Below, piece by piece: positions 8,233 through 16,031 of a DNA stretch of 36,420 nt. Every line of letters starts with the position of its first letter. Within the stretch, counting starts at the first letter, position 1. The notes beneath the pieces were generated by a model. It saw only the letters and a list, made by a program, of their open reading frames with translations, had not been told where the DNA came from and did no database searches. Source of the stretch: an uncultured Gammaproteobacteria bacterium (GTDB taxonomy: Bacteria; Pseudomonadota; Gammaproteobacteria; GCA-2729495); the NCBI GenBank assembly GCA_947258805.1, contig CAMYJV010000012.1, positions 1-36,420 on the forward strand, written 5' to 3'. Made by a program: the position numbers and the translations under genes.

Positions 8233-8883
8233 ATGCTGGAGATCGTGAAATCGGGCGGCTGGATGATGCTGCCCATCATTCTGTGTTCAGTGGTCGCTGC
8301 GGCCATCATCCTGGAGCGGGTCTGGACGCTGCAGCAGCGCCGCGTGCTGCCCAAAGACCTGACCCGCCAGGTCTGGGAATGGGTTAGCAAGAACCAGCTG
8401 TCACCGGAGCACATCAAGTCGCTGCGCGACAGTTCGCCGCTGGGAGAAATCCTTGCCGTGGCGCTTACCAACCGTCAGCGCGAGCGCGAGATCATGAAAG
8501 AGCGCGTCGAAGATACCGGACGCCACGTGGTTCACGAGCTGGAGCGATATCTCAACAGCCTTGGCACGATCGCCGGCATATCGCCGTTGCTTGGCCTGTT
8601 GGGGACCGTGGTTGGCATGATCAAAGTGTTCGCTGCGATTACGGAATTCGGCGTCGGTGATCCCGGCGTACTGGCCGGTGGTATTTCCGAAGCGCTGATC
8701 ACGACGGGGGCGGGCTTGTCTGTGGCGATTCCTTCGCTGATCGCTTACCGATATCTACGGGGCAAGGTCAACGCAATCGTCGTGCAGATGGAGAAAGAAG
8801 CCATTACGCTGGTCGAAGCGCTGCACCGCAAGCAATTCTTCGACACGCTCGGGACACAGCGGAATGAAGCTGCGCACGGCTGA
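8233..8883 (+). CDS. exbB: ExbB/TolQ-family proton-channel protein
   Basis: ExbB and ExbD form the proton-driven motor that energises TonB-dependent outer-membrane transport or related envelope functions. The 216-residue protein has an N-terminal TM helix (GGWMMLPIILCSVVAAAIIL), a cytoplasmic helical region, and two further TM helices with the hallmark TIAGISPLLGLLGTVVGMIKVF and GGISEALITTGAGLSVAIPSLIAY. It sits 50 bp after comEC and overlaps exbD by 20 bp, indicating coupled translation. No tonB gene is in the window, so the partner is unknown. A motor pair of this type sits at the same place next to comEC in Pseudomonas, as I recall. Confidence 0.92.
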   Translation: MLEIVKSGGWMMLPIILCSVVAAAIILERVWTLQQRRVLPKDLTRQVWEWVSKNQLSPEHIKSLRDSSPLGEILAVALTNRQREREIMKERVEDTGRHVVHELERYLNSLGTIAGISPLLGLLGTVVGMIKVFAAITEFGVGDPGVLAGGISEALITTGAGLSVAIPSLIAYRYLRGKVNAIVVQMEKEAITLVEALHRKQFFDTLGTQRNEAAHG

Positions 8884-9304
8884 ACCGGAAGAGCCCGATG
8901 TCAATCTCACGTCCCTGATCGACGTGGTGCTGTTATTGCTCGTGTTCTTCATGGTGACGACCAGTTTCGTTCGTGAATCGCAGATCTCGATCCGCTTGCC
9001 CGAAGCCGATACGTCGGCCGCAGCCACACCGGCACCACCGGTGGAAATCTCCATCTCGGCGGGCGGCGACTACCGGGTGAATGGTCGCCCGCTGGTAGAT
9101 AACCAGCCCGCCACTCTCTCTGCCGCGATTCGCCTGCTGGCAGACGAGCTCGATGCGCTGCCCGCCCTCACAATCAGCGCCGATGCGGAGTCCAGCCATC
9201 AGTCCGTGGTCACGGCCATGGATATTGCGGGGCGGCTGGGGTTCAGCGAGATTTCCATCGCCACGGTCCGCGCCGCGGGCCAGAGTTCAGGAGATGGCAG
9301 TTAG
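8864..9304 (+). CDS. exbD: ExbD/TolR-family biopolymer transport protein
   Basis: This partner of ExbB has 146 residues. A short cytoplasmic N-terminus rich in acidic residues is followed by a single TM helix, NLTSLIDVVLLLLVFFMVTT, with the conserved proton-carrying aspartate at residue 20. A periplasmic domain follows, with a Pro/Ala linker and the peptidoglycan/TonB-side fold. The ATG lies inside the end of exbB (20-bp overlap), and its own stop overlaps kdsB by 11 bp, so exbB-exbD-kdsB appear to be a translationally coupled unit. Confidence 0.92.
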   Translation: MKLRTAEPEEPDVNLTSLIDVVLLLLVFFMVTTSFVRESQISIRLPEADTSAAATPAPPVEISISAGGDYRVNGRPLVDNQPATLSAAIRLLADELDALPALTISADAESSHQSVVTAMDIAGRLGFSEISIATVRAAGQSSGDGS

Positions 9305-10064
9305 CGCACCCGTATTCCGCGTGGTCATTCCGGCCCGCTATGCGTCGACGCGCTTTCCCGGCAAAGCCGTGGCGGAATTGCTCGGTCGGCCCATGATCGA
9401 GCACGTCTACGATCGGGCGGTCGCCAGTCATGCCACGGAAGTCATCATCGCCACGGACGATGCACGGGTGGCCGAGGCAGCCGCGGCTTTTGCGGCGCCG
9501 GTAACCATGACCAGCCCCGAGCACGAGTCTGGCACAGACCGTGTGGCCGAAGTCGCGGCGCAGTTCGCCTGGCAGGCCGACGACATCGTTGTCAATGTAC
9601 AGGGTGATGCGCCGACGATTCCGCCCGCCAGCATCGGCCTGGTCGCAGACTTGCTAGCCAGGCATCCGGCCGCGGAAATGGCCACACTGTGCGTCCCGGT
9701 CACAGAGCTGGCCGATTACCAGAGCCCCCACGTGGTCAAGGTGGTGATGGACGGTGATGGACGGGCGCTATATTTCAGTCGCAGTCCGATTCCCGCCAGC
9801 GGGCACGGCAATGCGCAACGCCCCGAGCACGTCTGGCGTCACCTGGGAATCTACGCTTATCGCGTCGGTGCCCTGCAGCGTTTGACGGCTGCGCCCGCGT
9901 GTTATCTTGAAGTCAGCGAAAAACTGGAGCAGTTGCGCGCGCTGTGGCTCGGCATGGAGATTCGGGTTGCCGTCGCGCCGGAGGTTCACGGACCGGATGT
10001 GGACACGCCTGAAGATCTGGCTGCAGCGTCAGCCTTCCTTGCCGCCGCCCACGACAATGCCTGA
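9294..10064 (+). CDS. kdsB: 3-deoxy-manno-octulosonate cytidylyltransferase (CMP-KDO synthetase)
   Basis: KdsB makes CMP-KDO from CTP and KDO, the activated sugar for the LPS inner core. The 256-residue length is normal. Motifs are VIPARYASTRFPGK (nucleotide-binding loop), VIIATDD, HESGTDRVAE, VVNVQGD, and late HVWRHLGIYAYR and YLEVSEKLEQLR. One oddity is QGDAP, where the family usually has QGDEP; the metal-binding Asp is kept but the next Glu is Ala. ATG 9294 is preceded directly by AGGAG with no spacer, so initiation may depend on coupling from exbD. A longer open frame upstream (from 9153) is just overlap with exbD. lpxK, often found between exbD and kdsB, is not here. Confidence 0.93.
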   Translation: MAVSAPVFRVVIPARYASTRFPGKAVAELLGRPMIEHVYDRAVASHATEVIIATDDARVAEAAAAFAAPVTMTSPEHESGTDRVAEVAAQFAWQADDIVVNVQGDAPTIPPASIGLVADLLARHPAAEMATLCVPVTELADYQSPHVVKVVMDGDGRALYFSRSPIPASGHGNAQRPEHVWRHLGIYAYRVGALQRLTAAPACYLEVSEKLEQLRALWLGMEIRVAVAPEVHGPDVDTPEDLAAASAFLAAAHDNA

Positions 10065-10572
10065 GCCGGAGATCTCTGCGGCGGATGTCAACGTCCTGCT
10101 GGTGTGCATGGGCAATATTTGCCGGTCGCCGATGGCCGAAGGCTGGTTGAGCCACCGGCTGCGCTCCAGGCCTGAAGGCCTGCGCGTCTACGTAGACTCA
10201 GCGGGGACGCACGGCTACCACGCTGGTTCTGCCCCCGACCCACGGGCGCAGGCAGCCACTGCGCGTCGAGGATTCCATATCGGTCACCTGCAGGCACGCC
10301 AGGTGGTGACCGACGATTTCGAGCGTTTCGACCTGTTGCTGGCCATGGACAGCGACAACCTCGAGTTCCTGGCCCAGCTGGCGCCGGACGCCAGCCGCCA
10401 CAAGCTCCGGCGCTTACTCGACTTTGCCCCGGCAGCGGGCATTACGGATGTGCCGGACCCTTACTACGGCGGCGATACCGGCTTCGAGCGCGTACTGGAC
10501 CTCGTCGAGGCGGCCGTCGACGGCCTGATGCCGGAACTCGAAAGCCTGGCTGCGGCGCGCCGGAAGCGCTGA
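10057..10572 (+). CDS. Low-molecular-weight protein-tyrosine phosphatase
   Basis: This 171-residue cytosolic phosphatase carries the complete LMW-PTP signature. The P-loop VCMGNICRSPMAEG has the nucleophile Cys17 and Arg23 (C-x5-R-S); it is followed by VDSAGTHGYHAG and LLAMDSDNLEFL. The general-acid loop PDPYYGG sits near residue 132. It starts at ATG 10057, overlapping the kdsB stop by 8 bp. The substrates cannot be deduced: the position beside kdsB and rne is shared with Pseudomonas, as I recall, and there is no adjacent tyrosine kinase of the Wzc type to suggest capsule regulation. It is convergent with rne, with an 8-bp gap. Confidence 0.93.
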   Translation: MPEPEISAADVNVLLVCMGNICRSPMAEGWLSHRLRSRPEGLRVYVDSAGTHGYHAGSAPDPRAQAATARRGFHIGHLQARQVVTDDFERFDLLLAMDSDNLEFLAQLAPDASRHKLRRLLDFAPAAGITDVPDPYYGGDTGFERVLDLVEAAVDGLMPELESLAAARRKR

Positions 10573-10579
10573 TGCACGC

Positions 10580-13186
10580 TTACTGGCCCCGCGGGTCGCC
10601 AGGTTTGCCGTCGTCTGAAGACCAGACCTTGTAAGTTCGCGAACTATCGCTTTTCCCCACTTCTTCCCATGGCAACACGCGGTCACCGGCCGGTTTACTG
10701 TCCGCCGCGGGCTTTGGTTCGCCGGCTGCTTTCTTCGCTGGTGCGGGCGGTCCAGCAGGCGCGGCCTGGCGGCCGGCATCTGCCGGTCTAGCCGCTGCGG
10801 GTGCCTGGGGTGGCGAGGCTGGCGGCGCAGACGGTGCCGTGCGCGCCTGCTGCTGCACATCCTGCAATGGTCGCGACGGCAGCGTGTCGTGTTCGCCCGG
10901 ATGCGCTCTTGGTGCCGGCTCGACGGCTTTCGGTGCATCGCCTTGGGCGGCTTTGCCTGACTCCGGCTGCGCGGCTGGGCGGGCATCGGCGGCGGGTGGC
11001 TTCGGCTCGCGGCTTTCCGGTTTCCTGTCTCGCTGCGGGTCCTGCGCAGGAGTCGTCGCAGTGTCGCGATCGGCCTGCTGAGACGCCTGCTGTCCACCTT
11101 TGGCCTCGGCGCCGCCGCCGCCGCCAGAGCGCCGCCGCCGCCGGCCGCGTCGTGAGCGCTGGCCGCTGTTGCGCGTTTCCTTCGCCGGGCCGTCCGCCTT
11201 GCGACTCGCCGGTTCGTTCGTATCCGTTGCCGAGCGTGGCTCGGCACTGCGGGCCTGCTGGTCTTTGCGGCTGCGTCCCGGTTTATCGCTGCGGGAATCA
11301 CCCCGAGCTTCGCCCCGGCCATCGCTTCGTGATGGCGAGTCGCTGCGGGATCTCCCGCGTCCGTGCTGGCTGCGGCCCCGGCCACCGGACCGGCCCTGCC
11401 CGCCGCGACGTGTGCGGTCGCCGCGACGTGGCTCACGTCGCTGACGTTGGCTGCCCTGATCCGGCTGTTCTGGCGCCGGTTCGGGGTCGCCCACCAGCAG
11501 GCGTTTGAGGCGCTTCAACAGACCGGGCTGTGGAGCGGTGCTCTCGGTGCCGGTTACCACGGGCTGCGGCGTGGCCGGTTTTTCCGGCACGACGACCTTG
11601 ACAGCAGGTGCCTCGGCCTTCGGCCTTGGCGCAGTGGCAAGCGCCAGTGCGGCGTCTTCTTCGCCCGGCTCACGCAGGTGGTAACTTGCCCCGGTGTTTT
11701 CCGGCAACAAAGTCTGGTCGTCCCGGACCCGGCGTATCGAATAATTCGGCGTTTCCAGTTCCGGGTTCGCGATCAGGATGACCTGCAGATCGTCGCGCTG
11801 TTCGATGCGGCTGATCCAGTCACGCTTTTCGTTAAGCAGGTATGTGGCAATATCAATGGGTAACTGCGCAATAACTTTCGTAGTGCGTTCCTTGCGGGAT
11901 TCCTCGCCGATCAAGCGCAGAATCGATAGTGCAAGGGACTCCACACTGCGCACGTGCCCGATGCCATTACAACGCGGGCACACCTGGTGCGCTGACTCAC
12001 CGAGCGACGGCCGCAGGCGCTGTCGCGACATCTCGAGCAGGCCGAAGCGGGAAATTCGGCCGAGCTGGACGCGGGCACGATCGGCTCGCACGGCGTCGCG
12101 CAGGCGGTTCTCGACGTCACGCTGGTTGCGAGTCGGGCCCATGTCGATGAAGTCGATAACCAGCAGGCCGCCCAGGTCACGCAGGCGGCACTGTCGGGCG
12201 ACTTCGTCAGCCGCTTCCAGGTTGGTGGCCAGGGCGGTGGCTTCGATATCGCCGCCCTTGGTCGCCCGGGCTGAGTTGATGTCGATGGAAATCAACGCCT
12301 CGGTGTGATCCACCACGATGCTGCCACCCGACGGCAGGTGCACCGTGTGTGCGAAGGCCGATTCGATCTGGCTCTCGATCTGGAACCTTGTAAACAGGGG
12401 AACCGGGTCTTCGTAGTGGCGCAGCTTGCGCAGGTTCTGAGGCATCGCGTGTTCCATGAACTCGCGGGCCTCTTCAAAGGTCGCTTTGTCGTCGACCAGT
12501 ATTTCGCCGATATCCGCCGACAGATGATCGCGCAGCGCGCGGACCATGGCATTGCTGTCCTGGAACAGGAGGCAGGGCGCTTCGCGCGGTTGAACGACCT
12601 GGAGGATGGCCTGCCAGATACCCATCAGGTATTCCAGGTCCCAGCGCAGCTCCTCTTCGGCCCGGCCGACCCCGGCCGTGCGCACGATAACGCCCATACC
12701 CGCCGGAATTTCTACGCCCTCGAGGGCGTCTTTGACGACTTCACGGTCTTCGCCGGTAATTCGTCTTGACACGCCACCCGCCCGCGGGTTGTTCGGCATC
12801 AGGACGATGAATCTGCCGGCGAGACTGATAAAGGTCGTGAGCGCGGCACCCTTGTTGCCGCGTTCTTCCTTTTCGACCTGGACGACAATGTCCTGGCCTT
12901 CCTTCAGCACGTCGCGGATGTTGATTCGCTGCCCGGATTCAGGTTCATTCAGGAAATACTCCTGGGAGATTTCCTTCAGTGGCAGAAAGCCGTGGCGTTC
13001 AGCGCCGTAATTAACGAAGGCAGCGTCGAGGCTGGGCTCGACCCGGGTAATCTTACCCTTATAGATGTTGGCCTTTTTCTGGGCGCGGGATGCAATCTCG
13101 ATGTCGAGATCGATGAGTTTCTGACCATCGACCATGGCCACACGCAACTCTTCTTCCTGAGTTGCGTTGATGAGCATTCTCTTCAT
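10580..13186 (-). CDS. rne: Ribonuclease E
   Basis: RNase E is the essential endoribonuclease of the RNA degradosome. The 868 residues split into a conserved catalytic half (about 1-500) and a disordered tail. The catalytic half has an S1 domain ([24 protein letters not shown] onwards), the 5'-sensor/RNase H-like region, catalytic aspartates in [16 protein letters not shown] and [10 protein letters not shown], and the zinc-link CPRCNG. The tail (about 500-868) is rich in Arg, Gly, Ser, Pro and Ala, including [13 protein letters not shown], as expected for the RNA- and partner-binding scaffold. It ends with a more ordered-looking LPWEEV, then [13 protein letters not shown] 13186 has AGGGG close upstream. 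A long 5' leader suggests autoregulation. Length and zinc link favour RNase E over RNase G. Confidence 0.95.
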   Translation of the reverse strand: MKRMLINATQEEELRVAMVDGQKLIDLDIEIASRAQKKANIYKGKITRVEPSLDAAFVNYGAERHGFLPLKEISQEYFLNEPESGQRINIRDVLKEGQDIVVQVEKEERGNKGAALTTFISLAGRFIVLMPNNPRAGGVSRRITGEDREVVKDALEGVEIPAGMGVIVRTAGVGRAEEELRWDLEYLMGIWQAILQVVQPREAPCLLFQDSNAMVRALRDHLSADIGEILVDDKATFEEAREFMEHAMPQNLRKLRHYEDPVPLFTRFQIESQIESAFAHTVHLPSGGSIVVDHTEALISIDINSARATKGGDIEATALATNLEAADEVARQCRLRDLGGLLVIDFIDMGPTRNQRDVENRLRDAVRADRARVQLGRISRFGLLEMSRQRLRPSLGESAHQVCPRCNGIGHVRSVESLALSILRLIGEESRKERTTKVIAQLPIDIATYLLNEKRDWISRIEQRDDLQVILIANPELETPNYSIRRVRDDQTLLPENTGASYHLREPGEEDAALALATAPRPKAEAPAVKVVVPEKPATPQPVVTGTESTAPQPGLLKRLKRLLVGDPEPAPEQPDQGSQRQRREPRRGDRTRRGGQGRSGGRGRSQHGRGRSRSDSPSRSDGRGEARGDSRSDKPGRSRKDQQARSAEPRSATDTNEPASRKADGPAKETRNSGQRSRRGRRRRRSGGGGGAEAKGGQQASQQADRDTATTPAQDPQRDRKPESREPKPPAADARPAAQPESGKAAQGDAPKAVEPAPRAHPGEHDTLPSRPLQDVQQQARTAPSAPPASPPQAPAAARPADAGRQAAPAGPPAPAKKAAGEPKPAADSKPAGDRVLPWEEVGKSDSSRTYKVWSSDDGKPGDPRGQ

Positions 13187-13511
13187 AAGCCCCTGCTATA
13201 AACAGTTGGGGGGCTCCAGGTGAGTGCTGCTGGATATGCACAGCGCCGTCGCCGCGTCTGCGCGCGGTCATAGCAATCCGCCCGTGGCGGGAGACGGCAT
13301 TAGGCATGTCATGATCGTATTGATCGGCCGTGCACATAACAGCTGATCCAGCGAAAACCCTTGTAGAGGTGTTGCGCGGCCAAGCGGCCACTCTTCACCT
13401 GGTACCCAGTTGTCGATCTGCTCGGCAGACCGACCGTAACCGGACGCATCAAGCGTCCGGGGTGTATTCACTTTTTGTCCTAAACCAGCGGAATCATCGC
13501 TGGCGCAACAA
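13187..13511 (-). promoter_or_regulatory. Probable long 5' leader of rne (structured)
   Basis: No gene is supported between rne and rluC (about 380 bp). If the promoter at 13518-13546 is used, rne mRNA has a leader of about 325 nt. In E. coli the rne leader is 361 nt and lets RNase E cleave its own mRNA. Hairpins visible in the leader are 13440-13460, a perfect 8-bp stem CCGGACGC/GCGTCCGG with a 5-nt loop, and 13368-13399, with GGTG/CACC and GGCC/GGCC pairing around an internal loop. The autoregulatory role is inferred from E. coli, not seen. Confidence 0.45.
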
Positions 13512-13517
13512 AAGTTT

Positions 13518-13546
13518 AATATAACAGGCACTTGCAATCGCGGCAA
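13518..13546 (-). promoter_or_regulatory. Candidate sigma70 promoter for rne
   Basis: On the minus strand a -35 TTGCCG (13546-13541) is followed by a 17-bp spacer and a -10 TATATT (13523-13518): 4/6 and 5/6 matches to TTGACA and TATAAT. Transcription would start near 13511. The -35 lies just upstream of rluC, so the two divergent genes share this short control region. Confidence 0.5.
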
Positions 13547-13566
13547 TGCGACCAATCGAGGAATTG

Positions 13567-14517
13567 ATGAACAATGGATCGGCCACCGGCGGCGTCCAGC
13601 ACGTGCGCGTAGCTGAGGATGACGTGGGGCGCCGCCTCGACAACTACCTGCTGAGCCGGTTCAAGGGCGTGCCTCGCAGCCGGGTGTACCGGATGATCCG
13701 GGGTGGCGAAGTGCGGGTGAATGGCGGTCGCGCGCGCCCTGATCGTCGGCTGGAGGCCGGCGATGAACTCCGTCTGCCGCCGGTCCGGCTGGCGCCACCT
13801 GGCGCTCCGCCCCGGGACTCTGCTGCGCGTGGCCAGTGGCTCGTCGAGAGGGTTCTCTACGAGGACCGGGATCTGCTGGCCCTCGACAAACCGGCTGGGC
13901 TGGCCGTCCACGGGGGCAGCGGCATCAGTCTCGGCGCCATCGAGCTGCTGCGGGCCGCACGACATGACGATAGCCTGGAGCTGGTGCATCGCCTGGACCG
14001 GGACACCAGCGGTTGTCTGCTCATCGCCAAGCGCCGGCCGGCCTTGCGCCATCTGCATGCACAACTGCGCGAAGGAACTGTGCGCAAGCTTTACACGGCG
14101 TTGCTGGTCGGCCAGTTGCGGGGGCCTGAACGCATCGTCGACGCACCGCTGCTAACCACGCACCGGCGCGGCGGTGAGCGCTTTGTCACTGTCGCGGAAG
14201 ACGGCAAGGCAGCTCGCAGCCGATTTCGCCCTCGCGAGGCACTGCACCGGTGCACCTTGTGTGATGTGCAGATCGACACCGGCCGTACCCACCAGATTCG
14301 TGTGCATGCTGCGCACATTGGCCACCCGGTAGCAGGTGACGATCGTTACGGCATTGCCGCAGATCCGGCGGTGCGCAGGGCGAACCTGCAGCGGCTGTTC
14401 CTGCATGCATCGAGTCTGAGTTTTGACAGCCCGACGGGGGAGCGGGCCATCAACGTGCAGTGCCCGATACCGGCGGATCTGGAAGCCGTACTGGACAAGA
14501 TGCGTGGCCGCCGCTGA
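13567..14517 (+). CDS. rluC: 23S rRNA pseudouridine synthase, RluC type
   Basis: RluC isomerises uridines 955, 2504 and 2580 in E. coli 23S rRNA. The 316-residue protein has an N-terminal S4 RNA-binding domain (GRRLDNYLLSRFKGVPRSRVYRMIRGGEVRVNGGRA) and the RluA-type catalytic domain. Key motifs are DLLALDKPAGLAVHGG, HRLDRDTSGCLLIAKR with the catalytic Asp144, and DTGRTHQIRVHAAHIGHPVAGDDRYG. ATG 13567 is chosen for its ribosome binding site (GAGGA about 6 nt upstream); ATG 13546 would add 7 residues without one. Divergence from rne is a classic arrangement for rluC and is the main reason to call RluC rather than RluD. It is convergent with maf. Confidence 0.9.
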   Translation: MNNGSATGGVQHVRVAEDDVGRRLDNYLLSRFKGVPRSRVYRMIRGGEVRVNGGRARPDRRLEAGDELRLPPVRLAPPGAPPRDSAARGQWLVERVLYEDRDLLALDKPAGLAVHGGSGISLGAIELLRAARHDDSLELVHRLDRDTSGCLLIAKRRPALRHLHAQLREGTVRKLYTALLVGQLRGPERIVDAPLLTTHRRGGERFVTVAEDGKAARSRFRPREALHRCTLCDVQIDTGRTHQIRVHAAHIGHPVAGDDRYGIAADPAVRRANLQRLFLHASSLSFDSPTGERAINVQCPIPADLEAVLDKMRGRR

Positions 14518-14522
14518 CGTGG

Positions 14523-15107
14523 TCAGGGCAGGGCGAGGCCCAGCGACCGCAGGGCTTCGGCCAGCCAGATCAGCGGCAGACCCTGGATCGCGGTGGGATC
14601 CTGGTTTTCTATGCGCTCCATCAGCGCCACACCGAGACCTTCGGCTTTGAAGCTGCCGGCGCAGTCGAAGGGTTGCTCGCGCTCCAGGTAGCGGCGGATT
14701 TCTGCCGCCGACAGCTGACGGAATACCACCGTGGTCACATCGACATGCGTTCGCTGAGTGGTGCCACCAGGGCCGATGACGCAGACGGCAGTGTAGAACA
14801 CCACGCGTCGACCGGAGCAGGCTGTGAGTTGAGCGATGGCTGGCTCCAATGCACCGGGCTTTGACAGGACACGGTCGTCCACGGCGGCCACCTGGTCGCT
14901 GCCGATGACGATGGCGGACTCGCCGGCGGCCGATTCTGCCTTCAGACGGGCGAGCCGTTCAGCCAACGCGAGCGGGTTTTCCTGTGGTTGCGGGGTCTCA
15001 TCGACGTCCGGGGATCGGCAGCTGAATTCCGTCAACAAACGTTCCAGCAGCGCTCGCCGGTAGCGTGATGTAGAGGCCAGCACGACCGGCAGCTTGTCTC
15101 GTTTCAC
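14523..15107 (-). CDS. Maf-like nucleotide pyrophosphatase (YceF type)
   Basis: Maf proteins hydrolyse non-canonical or methylated nucleoside triphosphates; the YceF subgroup prefers m7GTP. The 194-residue protein shows the family signature: VVLASTSRYRRALLERL at the N-terminus, DETPQPQENPLALAERLARLKA, VIGSDQVAAVD, and the late DCAGSFKAEGLGVALMERIENQDPTAIQGLPL. It starts at GTG 15107; I see no Shine-Dalgarno sequence upstream. It is convergent with rluC (5-bp gap) and divergent from yceD. The neighbourhood maf, yceD, rpmF, plsX matches the E. coli yceF locus, which supports the YceF-type call. Confidence 0.9.
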   Translation of the reverse strand: MKRDKLPVVLASTSRYRRALLERLLTEFSCRSPDVDETPQPQENPLALAERLARLKAESAAGESAIVIGSDQVAAVDDRVLSKPGALEPAIAQLTACSGRRVVFYTAVCVIGPGGTTQRTHVDVTTVVFRQLSAAEIRRYLEREQPFDCAGSFKAEGLGVALMERIENQDPTAIQGLPLIWLAEALRSLGLALP

Positions 15108-15142
15108 GGGCAGGGCCTAAGGTATTCAATGGGCTGGAGATT

Positions 15143-15171
15143 TTGACACATCTTGACTGCCAGCCTACACT
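15143..15171 (+). promoter_or_regulatory. Strong sigma70 promoter for the yceD-rpmF-plsX-fabH run
   Basis: A perfect -35 TTGACA (15143-15148), a 17-bp spacer and -10 TACACT (15166-15171) predict a start near 15178. That is only about 3 nt before the yceD ATG at 15181, which has no Shine-Dalgarno sequence, so the transcript would be leaderless or nearly so. Confidence 0.65.
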
Positions 15172-15180
15172 TGACCGCTT

Positions 15181-15717
15181 ATGCTCGCTGACCGTATCGA
15201 TGGCGCCCGTCTCAAGGAGCTGGCGGATCGTCAAGCAACGCAGGCCGGGCAACTCGGGATTGACCAATTGCCGCGGCTGGCAGCGCTGCTCGCCGAGGGC
15301 GACGCGCCCCTGATCGATGTTGCAGTCGCCTTCGCGCCGGCGGAACACGGTTTGGCGCGCCTGGAGCTGTCGCTGCGCGGGCAGTTGCGGCTGGTTTGCC
15401 AGCGGTGCCTGGGTCCGGTTGACTGGCCGGTCGAGTTGGACGCGAGCCTGACAGTCGTCGCAGACGATGGCGAGAGCGGAATGCTTGAAGACCCATTCGA
15501 AAGCGTGGTCCTGACGGAAGACGGATTACGACTCGATCAAATTGCAGAGGATGAAGTCCTGGCGGCGGCGCCGCTTGCGCCCAGGCACGGGCCGGAGGCG
15601 GCCTGCAGCGGGCCGGCGCAGGTTGGCGGGAGCCGGCCGGGAGACGCGGACGACAAGAGCCGTCCGTTTGCCGAATTGGCGGCCATGCTGAAGGCCGGGC
15701 AGCGGCAGGCCGACTGA
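15181..15717 (+). CDS. yceD: YceD / DUF177 family protein
   Basis: This 178-residue protein belongs to the YceD family, linked to 23S rRNA accumulation and genetically paired with rpmF. The core motif is LRGQLRLVCQRCLGPVDWPVEL with the C-x-x-C pair typical of the family, followed by DPFESVVLTEDGLRLDQIAEDEVLAAAPLAPRHG and a Cys in EAACSG. It is the first gene of an operon with rpmF (20-bp gap). No Shine-Dalgarno sequence precedes the ATG, and the promoter at 15143-15171 would start transcription almost at the initiation codon. No other in-frame start nearby would keep the N-terminal family sequence (LPRLAALLAEGDAPL). Confidence 0.9.
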   Translation: MLADRIDGARLKELADRQATQAGQLGIDQLPRLAALLAEGDAPLIDVAVAFAPAEHGLARLELSLRGQLRLVCQRCLGPVDWPVELDASLTVVADDGESGMLEDPFESVVLTEDGLRLDQIAEDEVLAAAPLAPRHGPEAACSGPAQVGGSRPGDADDKSRPFAELAAMLKAGQRQAD

Positions 15718-15737
15718 CATAGGAAGGAGAATTTTCA

Positions 15738-15926
15738 ATGGCTGTTCAGAAGAATCGCAAAACGCCGTCGAAGCGGGGCATGCGTCGTTCCCACGACACG
15801 CTGAAGTCGCCCGCCCTGTCGGCGGAACCGACGACCGGTGAAACCCATCGTCGCCATCACGTGAGCCCGGACGGCTTCTATCGGGGCAAGAAAGTCGTCG
15901 ATACGCCTGCGGACGACCTGGAATAA
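15738..15926 (+). CDS. rpmF: 50S ribosomal protein bL32
   Basis: This 62-residue basic ribosomal protein of the large subunit starts [20 protein letters not shown], the canonical bL32 N-terminus, and continues with [18 protein letters not shown]. The zinc-binding cysteines seen in some bL32 versions are absent, so this is the zinc-independent type. It has a strong ribosome binding site (GGAAGGAG, 6-8 nt before the ATG), expected for a highly expressed gene. It lies between yceD and plsX, the conserved order in many proteobacteria. Confidence 0.97.
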   Translation: MAVQKNRKTPSKRGMRRSHDTLKSPALSAEPTTGETHRRHHVSPDGFYRGKKVVDTPADDLE

Positions 15927-15933
15927 ACGCCAT

Positions 15934-15968
15934 CACCCGACGCGGGTGGCCCGTTGCCCTCCGGCAAC
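15934..15968 (+). other. Two small hairpins between rpmF and plsX
   Basis: The 105-bp gap contains CACCC-gacgc-GGGTG (15934-15948) and GTTGCC-ctcc-GGCAAC (15953-15968), close enough to fold one after another in the mRNA. No T-run follows, so this is not a standard terminator. It could be an mRNA-stabilising or processing element that uncouples high rpmF expression from plsX; this is inference only. Confidence 0.3.
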
Positions 15969-16031
15969 TGGTGTTTGGGGTGCCCGTCGCGAGATAATCG
16001 AAACTGGCTGCCTGCAGGGCAGGTCGGGTGA

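Noticed and set aside
10690..11450. Repetitive GC-rich stretch as a CRISPR or tandem repeat array
   Set aside because: It encodes the low-complexity RNase E tail; there is no regular repeat unit with spacers.
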